A DNA stretch of 64,000 nucleotides from the NCBI GenBank assembly GCA_001051155.2, contig JYIP02000004.1:4210383-4274382 (forward strand). Reading direction: 5' to 3'. Positions within the stretch are counted from its first letter, which is position 1, and every line of letters starts with the position of its first letter. Origin of the DNA: Chrysoporthe austroafricana (Eukaryota; Ascomycota; Sordariomycetes; Diaporthales; Cryphonectriaceae). A program made the translations under genes and the position numbers. Positions 56,362-64,000 of this stretch are shown here, one piece after another. The notes under the pieces are model-generated. The model made no database searches. It had not been told where the DNA came from and saw only the letters and a program-made list of their open reading frames with translations.

Positions 56362-58246
56362 TCACCGCTTAATAATGGTCACTGTTGTAAGCGAGTAATG
56401 TTAATACCATGGCTATCTCCACTGCACTCAAGAGTTACGTACCGATGTCCTCATCAGCAAGCTCATGAGAAAGGCCGACTCGCTGCGGTTGATGCTTCAC
56501 AGACTTTCCGTAAACGATGGCATTCCTAAACTGCTCAACAATAGTGCGATGAATGGCGTTACACTGAGTAATAGTCCAGTCAGTACCGGTCATTGACACA
56601 CTACGTGATAGGTAGGCCGGGATCAAAGGTCCCCCAGGACTTGGACTTACAAAGTCTTCCACTGTGCACCTCGAAGATCGTAGCACGACAGGTGCGGAGT
56701 AGTCAGGCATTTTACCCTTCGGCTTGGTATAAACTCGGACGAGGTTCAGCTTCTCCCACCTGTTTCTGTTAGCTTGTCCTTCAGCCATGCAGCGCTTGGA
56801 GTGGGAGATATACATGGCCTCCATCAACTCATCAACGTTCCACCCATGTTCGGAGCTAATTGGCACCGCGTTGGGAATCCGATATAGTAGATCCAGTTCC
56901 TCGATGCTGATGGCGTCAATCTTGTTCAGGACGTAAATGACAGGAATGTAGCTCCTGGATTTGGCCTCTATTATGTCAATGAGATCATCGACCGTCGCGT
57001 CGCATCGAATCGTGATGTCTGCTGAGGACATCTTGTACTCGCTCATTACGGCCTTGATCTCGTCTTGATCTTGCGTCGCTATCAATATGATGTCCGTTCA
57101 GAGGCAGCATCGTCCACTGTAACTCACCAATATGGGTCAATGGCACCGTGCTCGTGATGTTGAGGCCGCCCTTGTCTTTTTTCTTGATCGTGATATTTGG
57201 TGCTTCCTTGTTGATTCTGATTCCGAACCCTTCGAGCTCGTTCTCAATGACCCGCTTATCCGTAAGCGGTTTATTCACGTCGAGAACGATGAAGATCAGG
57301 TGACATGTCTTTGCGACCGCGATGACTTGTCGACCACGGCCTCGGCCGTCTTTAGCACCCTCGATGATACCTGGCAGATCGATGATTTGCAACGGTGCTC
57401 CATTGTACATCACCTGTCCCGGCACACTGGTCAAAGTTGTGAACTCGTATGCGGCGGCTTCCGAGTGTTGTCCTGTCAGCCTGCTCATCAATGTACTCTT
57501 TCCCACTGACGGGAAGCCTATGAACCCAATGCTGGCGACACCGGTTCTTGCCACATCGAAGCCGGCACCGCCGCCGCCACCGCCGCCACCTGACGGCGTG
57601 AGTAGTTCTCTCTTTAGCTTTGCGAGCTTTGCCTTCAGTTGACCCAGATGGAAAGATGTGGCCTATTGGCGTTCTGTTGTCAACAAGCATTCGACAGCTA
57701 GAACCGCTTTCGAGAGGTCTCTCATTGACGGAGGTCGCCGAGAGACACTCCCAGAGGCTCAATCTAAGGAAAAACATGACGGCACCGGGCACACTAACTT
57801 TGTTCTTCTGCGTTCTGCTCATCTATTGGAATTGCGATTGTCAGTTTCCTTCTGGAAGCCGTGATCATGGAGGAATGGAGCCTGAGTGTCGCGGACATGG
57901 CGAGCTCTGGGTTTCTGGAGACATTTAGGGCCCAAGCAGTCACGCTGACTGCCTGATACGAGTGTTCATCTGCCGGCTGAGTGGCAGAACCCCATCATCC
58001 AACTAAGAGGCACCTCGTCCTCCTCAATCTGGCCCTGCGCCATTCTTCCAGACTCTTAAGGCCAGATTGATTCCGTAGAGCATTATCCGGCAAGGGCATC
58101 GCGCTGTAGTCTGGGTGGGAAGTTGAAGTCATATAGGGTAATTCGTACCTCCGCCTCAATCTCCTTGATCTGTCGTGTGCGCTGTTAGCTCAAAGTACTC
58201 GGAGATATATCCTGAGGCCACTAACCTTCTCCACCGTGGTCGACAT
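56362..58246 (-). CDS. RBG1: Rbg1/DRG1 translational GTPase, eight exons
   Basis: Rbg1/DRG1 is a TRAFAC GTPase that with Tma46/DFRP1 binds ribosomes and helps elongation through difficult sequences. Exons are 58246-58226, 58169-58149, 57822-57799, 57662-57128, 57078-56814, 56759-56651, 56563-56443 and 56381-56362; total 371 residues (yeast 369). It starts [22 protein letters not shown]. The G1 loop is GFPSVGKST at 71-79 and is preceded by eight Gly. G3 DLPGIIEGA and G4 NKID are present, and the TGS domain is at the C-terminus from [10 protein letters not shown]. The first three exons are only 21, 21 and 24 nt. Intron 2 is 326 nt, the others 49-108 nt. The last exon is 20 nt (VTIIKR and stop). 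Confidence 0.95.
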
Positions 58247-58472
58247 CTTGGCGACTTTGCAGGAAGTTTCCGCCCTATTGGCGAGCTGAAAGTTCGAGGA
58301 AGCAAAGAATATCGATCGGGGTGTGGCTTGAGGAGGGGTGCTCAGGACTTTGAGGTCGACCTTGTTGATCGTCTGGGGAGAGAACAGCGGGGCAAATTTC
58401 TGATGGCTTCTGAAAGGCTGCCCCTCGACTGATGTCACCTTCGCGAGCAAGACCTAAACGGCAGAATTTCAC

Positions 58473-58484
58473 AGGGTTAGGGTT
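58473..58484 (-). promoter_or_regulatory. telomere-like box upstream of RBG1 (AACCCTAACCCT on the gene strand)
   Basis: It lies 227 bp upstream of the RBG1 start and is the same 12-mer as at 40116-40127. In many fungi Tbf1-type proteins bind such boxes at ribosomal and translation genes, which fits Rbg1. Confidence 0.5.
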
Positions 58485-59205
58485 CTCCGTGGCTTCTGGC
58501 TACCCCCCCCCCGAACGGGCGGGTGCCAATTAATAGATGAAAATCTCCACCTCAGACAGACATTAAAATTAATCGTTTAATATGTTGGTCCATTTCTGTT
58601 AAGAATTTTGTCCTAATTGAACAAGCGGTGCACACGAGATCATATCCTAAAAGTGTTTCTGCTTAGAGCCCTTAGGCATCTGGCTCTCCACAGACTAGAG
58701 AACTACCCACGATCAGGAGAGCAACGGCTGCAAGTCACTTGATTTGATAGTTTCCCATCCTCAGAGCAAGAATAATTATCATGGAGCTGTGTTCAACAAT
58801 TATGCATATATGAGAGTACTTCAGAGACGACATTGTACCTGCCTAGGTACCTACGTAGTTACGAACGAACGGGTGCCCCGTAGAAAAGGCACTTTTCTAA
58901 GAGGATATCTTGTTATCAAGGTACTTACGAAATCATTATAAGGTAGTAGGACTATCTATATAGCACTATAATTATCGGCTCCAGAGATCGAAACTGTATT
59001 CTCTGGAATGCCAGAGCTAATACTTAAGATAAGCAATTCATATGCACAGAGGGATATTTTTATACTAGATGTACAATCTTCTGCTAAGAAAATTTTGCAT
59101 TTCACTCACTCTTATGCTTGTTTTCCCTTAGGAATTCGAGCATCTCGCACTTGCGCCCATACTCGACTCTGCTATCAAGTGTTAAATCCTGCTATACCCC
59201 TCCTC

Positions 59206-59640
59206 TTATGCATGGAGACTGTATAGCTGAGGCAGCATCTCAATCAAAAGCCGGACCACTTTCAGATGCCCATGCTTTGTATTTATTAAAATTATACCTT
59301 TAACCACCAATGAAGTCTCAAAATCGGCGCTAGCATCCAGGAAAACCTGACACACTTCCAAGTGGCCATACCTGGCCCCCGCATACAGAGGTGTGTGCCC
59401 GGGTTCATCTCTGTCGTTCAGCTCGACGTTTTTTTTAAGTACGCTCCATGATATAGCGAGGTTGTCACCCTGTAGACTACGCTGGAGGCTTCCAGCTCAT
59501 CCAGCTGACTAGCTTCCCTGTCGTTGGCCGTATTGGGATCTGCCCCAACAGCAAGAAGGACCTCAGCAATATCGACATCTTCTACTTGATAGCTGGCTCG
59601 GAATAAGGTTATTTGTCCAGCGTCATTTCACCCATACACT
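59206..59640 (-). pseudogene. ankyrin-repeat protein relic with stop and frameshift
   Basis: Minus-strand translation gives three ankyrin-like segments: VEDVDIAEVLLAVGADPN, then GHTPLYAGARYGHLEVC, then TKHGHLKVVRLLIEM, followed by TAA at 59206-59208. Upstream there is an in-frame TGA at 59628-59630 where Trp is expected. The reading frame shifts at an eight-base T run (59429-59436). The stop is a G-to-A change, as RIP would make. No intact start is visible. The relic may belong to the NACHT/ankyrin or HET/ankyrin class of fungal genes, but no other domain survives that I can name. Confidence 0.7.
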
Positions 59641-61055
59641 TGCACTACCCCCAAGAGTGATTGGGTCAAATCTATGGTCCCGGTGACGCTCGTCAGGCGT
59701 AGAGGGAAATTGCCCCCACGCCAACTCCCAACTCCCCCCCCCCCAAGAAAAAACCGTATGGTGTTGAGGCCCCGCGCCAGATTCTAGAGAATCGACAAAG
59801 ATCCCTTTTGCCCAGAATATCCCAAGGAAGAGACTACGGCTTTGCGGAATTCCTCAGAACCACCGGACTAACTGAGGGATCCAGAGGGAGGTCTCGTCTC
59901 ATGAAAGCGGCTGTTCTTAGTAGTGAATTTGGGTACGACGCGTTCATTGACGGAGTTGACGAAAAGTGGCGAGAAGACTGATCAGAAACAGGGTGTTGTG
60001 GCTGTCCATGGCGGTGCTGCGCATTTTGGATGCCTAGTCTTCCGTGAGTGATGGAACCATGTGACGATGGCGTCTCTGGATGGATGGTGGCCACCTGATA
60101 CGAAACGCATCTTGAGTATCAACGAATTGATCACATGTCAAAATTGCATATTGTTGGTAGATGTATCTTTACGCACCGAATTGTCCCGCTCGGGCATCCA
60201 GACGACCTGAAAGCTTGCTCTCGAGATTTGCACCATCGGAGTGAGCGCTCACTTGATTGCCATACCCACGTTGATGATTAATTATACCTTCTCCCCCTTT
60301 CTTCAATTTTGCGACTCCATAAATTGTCAGTACTAAAAGTGAGAGACTTAGTGCTTTGGGTTTCGACGCATTTCATATGAATTTCTCCTTCATTTCTTTC
60401 ATTTCCTTGGGAGCCGGCAAATCTGGCACAAGCTCATCGATCAGATGCATGTGTGACCCATCCTTCACCGTCGTCGTAAAGCTTCAACATCCACAGACAA
60501 GAACTTCCCTGCTTACACATGGCGGAGTTGAACACTTGTCATGGCCTCATCGTCTTGTTACACGTCGATTATCAAAAATGCTCCAGAGTTGCCTCTCTAC
60601 TTTTTCGATGACCGCATGCTAGATAGCTAGCACAGGCTTCTGGGGTAGCTTTTAGATAGCTCTGACAGAGTGGTAAAAATATATTATCATTATTATCACC
60701 TACCTTTTTGATGACCGTGCTTATGGGACTATGTCGTATAAAGATGATGGAGCTGCCGCCAGGCCAGCGAAGCAGTTCATATATGATAAGGTTGAATGTT
60801 CTGTGAATACTGCTGGTCGCTCTCAATTAAGACACGAAAGCAAATATTAGAACGGAGGATCCTCACTTGGCTTTATTTTAAATCCATTATGCACGTTTAA
60901 AGAGCACCTGAGAAAGAACACCGGCGGTACTTGAAATCTGCCTGTTCTTGTGACCCGAACCGTTCGTTGGTTCATAACAGTTACATATCAGGTACAAAGG
61001 CTAGGCATGCTTACCTACGACTCAAAAACAGAGGCAAGCATTCAGAGATCGGAAA

Positions 61056-61278
61056 CAGACTACTGTACCAGAGCAAGAAACGGGAAATAGAAATTCACTC
61101 TCTAAGCCTCAGTTCAAAATCCCCCGGTAATGACTATAACAAGTTCTTGAGAACAGGAACGAGAACCGATAGCAAGTCTTGAGAATTTATTATAATTTTC
61201 ACCATGGTGATTTTGAACTGAGGCTTTGGGAGTAAATTTCTATTTCCCGTTTCTCGTTTTGTTCTGATATGGTAGTCT
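61056..61278. repeat. imperfect inverted repeat, arms about 85-90 bp
   Basis: The left arm is 61056-61139 and the right arm 61190-61278. They share the complementary segments AAACGGGAAATAGAAAT and AAGCCTCAGTTCAAAAT, with differences between them. A third, partial copy in the left-arm orientation lies at 61834-61879, next to the tRNA-like fragment. Confidence 0.85.
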
Positions 61279-61804
61279 CGTTTTGCAGGAAAACGATAAA
61301 AAAAATGGACACACTGGGAAATGACAAGGGTGAATGGTAATAGGAGTTGGCATTCAATCTGGGACAGACTAGCCAAAGCAACCATATCAAGGGCAATAAT
61401 TGTGGGAGGATCAAAGTAAGTTGGTACTTATCACAACCACTTGAAGGTACAACAGCCTCAGGCGTACCGTTACCATTGCCCGCTTTACCGTTTCCTGGAT
61501 TCTTATTCCTTACTCCCTATCTCTGTCCAGGTTTGTTCGCGCGAGCAAGCCTCAGGACATTAGCCCCGATTCGATTAAAAGAGTAAGAATAGGAAATGCA
61601 ACGGTTAATCCAAATAATAGAAGGGGCTAAATAGAAAGGGTTATAAAAAAAAAGAATAATAGCAAACAGGCAAAGGGAAATGGAAGACGGAAGACGGAAA
61701 AAGAAGCATGAAGTAAGAAAATGGCGTATATGGCCTGAAAAGACAGTTGGGAGATGGGAAACCAGAAACGCGAAATGGTAACTGTAAAACGGAAAACGGT
61801 AAAA

Positions 61805-61831
61805 ATGGACACACTGGGAATCGAACCCAGG
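61805..61831 (-). repeat. tRNA-like 3' end (T arm / B box) in a dispersed repeat
   Basis: On the minus strand the sequence reads as a T arm with GGTTCGATTCC (pol III B-box consensus) and an acceptor-like TGTGTCCA end. The matching 5' acceptor strand and an A box are absent, so it is not a complete tRNA. Part of it recurs at 61301-61320. A tRNA-derived SINE relic is the likeliest reading. Confidence 0.6.
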
Positions 61832-62521
61832 ACCACTCCCAAAGCCTTCGTTCAAAATCCCTTGTGGTGATAATTATGACATTTTCTTTGGAAACGGAAA
61901 CAAGAATCTGGAGATCAGAAAATGGACCACCGTACTAGGATGAGAAATGAGAAATAGGGAACAGAGATCCCGGGGGAGAAACGGCGCTACCTGGAGGACC
62001 TGATGCATAAACGAGAGGCCTTTTGCCGCTTCATTGAGTGTACAAGGTTCTATGAATAGTGCTGCCTGGGAGTCCTTGGGACAGGATGGTGTCGCATTCT
62101 GAAAAAGTCTACGGCGAAGGGCCAGGCGTTATAGGCAAGTATCAAAGGTTTATTTTGGGGGCAACGTCTCTCATTTCCAATCTCTCAATCTACATAAGAA
62201 AGCCATGATGACCCTGAAAATACTAGTCGTCTGCTGCGTCGTGCGTGCTCCGTCTTTTCCTTCCTACAGTCGGCCCCCCCCGGTCCGGCGTCTTCCGAGC
62301 CCGTGTCCAGTGCTGCTTCATCTCCTGTGGCAGGTGGAGAGTCGCCTTCAGCGTCGGCTGAGCTTTCTTTCCTCCCTCTCCTCCGCTATACGTCCCAACT
62401 CGTGTTCTTCTGCGCATCTGAAAGCCTCTATCCATATCATATCAAATGGGTAGCTAAGGGAGAATACTGTAATTGATGAATGCACTTTGGTGGTGTCGAG
62501 AGATGACAGATAAACAGAAAG

Positions 62522-64000
62522 TCAAACCAAGACGATCTCAGACCTGGGCAGTGACGAGAAGAAATCTGCGAAGCGTCTCTTCGCATCATCAAAGTAATCA
62601 TCAGAGCCCCATTGACCCCTTTTAAACTGTTCCATCTGTACAAGGTCCTGGAGCCGAGCAAATCCTATCCTCTCATAGTGCGGTGGAGTCTCAGGTTTAG
62701 GCTTGTTGAGCAACACGAGACAGTGACAAGACGACCAGCAGCTCAGTTCGACGACTGTGAGCGGCAGCAGGAACACGCTGCTTTCTTGTGGGATGTGCTC
62801 AGGGCCGGGCGCGTCATACTCGTAGTCTGGCTGAAACCACTCCAAATAAGTCTGACCTCCAAGTAGAACCCCCCTTCTATCGTCCGTAAAGAACGGGTCG
62901 GACAGGTCGGCCAGGGTGCTCCTGATCAGTGGGCCCGTGAGCACAATCTGAGCCGTCTTGTAGGGTCCCAGTGTTGCGGGACCGTCGGCCTCACAGTTGA
63001 CTAATACAATCTCAACAGCACCAAGAGCACCATCTGGCTGCAGATTCCGGTTCTTCCACAAGACTCGTGCGTCGACAGAGGCCCAGGACCACGAAGGTAT
63101 CGTCGGTGATGCAACCCGTCTCCCCTTGTATGAACCTCCGGGGTCAGCCGATGTGTCAGCACGGAACCACTGGAGATCCTGCAGGAGGGTGTTCTTCCAC
63201 AGCCCCGCGAGATATCTGTCTCCTGGATCCCGCAGCTTCATCGCCTGGCCTGCGAGGGCCGCCAGGGCCGGGAGCCTGTCGCTCTGATACGTGAGCTGGA
63301 GAGCTGAGTAGTTATGAACAAGCCCATACCATCCCTCTGTGGTGGCAGGGACCATACGGGGGCCGGCATCCCAGACATCTCTCTCACCCCTCGTTGTGCG
63401 GTACCCGCTGTCCACCTGACAGGTGAGCTGCCGGCACTGCCAGACCACCTCGTTCTGGCAGAACTGCAGGACACGCCGCGAGAGGCGCATCTCCTGGTAT
63501 ACCCACCCGCGGGAGAGCAGAGGGAGCTCTCGCCAGTTTGACCTGACGAGCCTGGACGGGAAGACGAAACTGTGATGCGGTCGAATGTGGACGCTGCTCC
63601 CCCCGGGGACGAGGGTCGAGCGCGGGACTTGAGCCGTGGCAGTTGAATAACAGCCTCCGTTCCCGTCATGTGATTTTGTGGCCGCGATTGTGAACTTTGC
63701 GTTTTGGTAAATGTACCCCATCTTGACCGATTCCTCTTTCCAGTCCTGGACGGAGTCTTGAACAATACAGAGGGAGTCGATCCAGATATAGTCGGTGCCT
63801 AATCTGCGGCATATGTCCACTGCGTCCTGGAAAGTTGTGCTCAGTTCATTGTATGGGATGCCTTCTCGAAAGCGAGCAATGGTATCCCTTGTAGTTATAA
63901 TGGGCCTCTTGTCCGGCGGGCCCCAGCAGTGGCTCAAACAAGCGTATCCGTGTGGCTTGATATGCTCGCGCAGGACAACGAGGTCGTCTCTTATGTCGAG
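62522..64000 (-). CDS. HET-domain protein (heterokaryon-incompatibility type), 5' end outside window
   Basis: HET-domain proteins mediate allorecognition and programmed cell death on fusion of unlike fungal strains. The frame is open for 492 codons and runs off the right edge; the stop is at 62522. The HET signatures are in order: YACLSHCWG, then TFQDAVDICRRLGTDYIWIDSLCIVQDS, a DW...E...MGYIYQNAKFTIAAT block, and RGWVYQEMRLSRRVLQF. After the HET domain comes a region of about 270 residues typical of these proteins, with SWSWASVDA. No NACHT, ankyrin or WD repeats are seen after it. The neighbourhood holds decayed repeats and an ankyrin relic, fitting an accessory region. Confidence 0.93.
   Translation of the reverse strand, partial: LDIRDDLVVLREHIKPHGYACLSHCWGPPDKRPIITTRDTIARFREGIPYNELSTTFQDAVDICRRLGTDYIWIDSLCIVQDSVQDWKEESVKMGYIYQNAKFTIAATKSHDGNGGCYSTATAQVPRSTLVPGGSSVHIRPHHSFVFPSRLVRSNWRELPLLSRGWVYQEMRLSRRVLQFCQNEVVWQCRQLTCQVDSGYRTTRGERDVWDAGPRMVPATTEGWYGLVHNYSALQLTYQSDRLPALAALAGQAMKLRDPGDRYLAGLWKNTLLQDLQWFRADTSADPGGSYKGRRVASPTIPSWSWASVDARVLWKNRNLQPDGALGAVEIVLVNCEADGPATLGPYKTAQIVLTGPLIRSTLADLSDPFFTDDRRGVLLGGQTYLEWFQPDYEYDAPGPEHIPQESSVFLLPLTVVELSCWSSCHCLVLLNKPKPETPPHYERIGFARLQDLVQMEQFKRGQWGSDDYFDDAKRRFADFFSSLPRSEIVLV

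Larger units (their letters stand above)
58247..62521. other. AT-rich region with relics; no intact gene
   Basis: 4.3 kb. It includes the Rbg1 promoter with a telomere-like box at the left, an ankyrin-repeat relic at 59206-59640, an inverted repeat at 61056-61278 and a tRNA-like fragment at 61805-61831. C runs occur at 58502-58512 and near 59734-59746. No intact gene was found. Confidence 0.5.

Noticed and set aside
61801..61880. Complete tRNA gene on the minus strand
   Set aside because: T arm and acceptor 3' side look right, but the complementary 5' acceptor strand, D arm and A box are missing within intron-tolerant distance.

Overview
The window is nuclear DNA of a filamentous ascomycete (Pezizomycotina, most likely a Sordariomycete). 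The evidence is short GT-AG introns (mostly 50-120 nt) with CTRAC-type branch points, G/C-ending codons in the genes, and fungal families (Zn2Cys6 activators, a HET-domain protein, Trk transporter, GT31+PAN protein). I cannot name the species from sequence alone. I resolve 20 protein-coding genes, one of them cut by the right edge, plus one ankyrin-repeat relic. All exon models were built by hand and close in frame.

Layout. 0.6-3.5 kb: alpha-actinin (-). 3.5-9.0 kb: 5.5 kb without a supportable gene. 9.0-10.7 kb: Zn2Cys6 factor (-). 12.2-13.9 kb: mitochondrial FAD-dependent D-2-hydroxyacid dehydrogenase (-). 14.4-19.1 kb: compact housekeeping block of proteasome alpha4 (+), Hot13-like CHY zinc protein (-) and the TFIIH helicase Ssl2/XPB (+); the last two share a promoter. 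19.1-22.1 kb: long leader region with extreme homopolymer tracts and one undetermined base. 22.1-24.9 kb: Trk potassium transporter (+). 25.5-29.1 kb: mitochondrial group of bL19m/Img1 (-) divergent from an unassigned mitochondrial protein (+), which is convergent with a cysteine-synthase-like enzyme (-). 29.8-31.1 kb: SET-domain protein (+). 32.8-33.8 kb: epoxide hydrolase (+). 34.8-35.3 kb: a four-exon CRIPT homologue (-) with no long open frame. 36.0-37.2 kb: HAD hydrolase (+). 38.3-39.7 kb: GT31/PAN protein (+). 40.4-42.9 kb: second Zn2Cys6 factor (+). 43.6-46.9 kb: PXA-domain protein (+) with a 1.46-kb intron. 48.7-50.8 kb: CENP-B/Tc5-type DNA-binding protein (-). 50.8-56.4 kb: a second gene desert. 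56.4-58.2 kb: eight-exon Rbg1/DRG1 GTPase (-). 58.4-62.5 kb: AT-rich, decayed sequence with an ankyrin relic, an inverted repeat and a tRNA-like fragment. 62.5 kb to the end: HET-domain protein (-), 5' end outside the window.

The genes do not form a biosynthetic cluster or an obvious new system. Functional grouping is limited to the mitochondrial trio at 25.5-29.1 kb and the divergent SSL2/HOT13 pair. The accessory character rises toward the right end. The most useful observations are structural: a 7-nt coding microexon in the proteasome gene, a gene made only of short exons (CRIPT), an intron about 20 times the usual size, identical telomere-like 12-mers in two promoters, and the relic region beside the HET gene.
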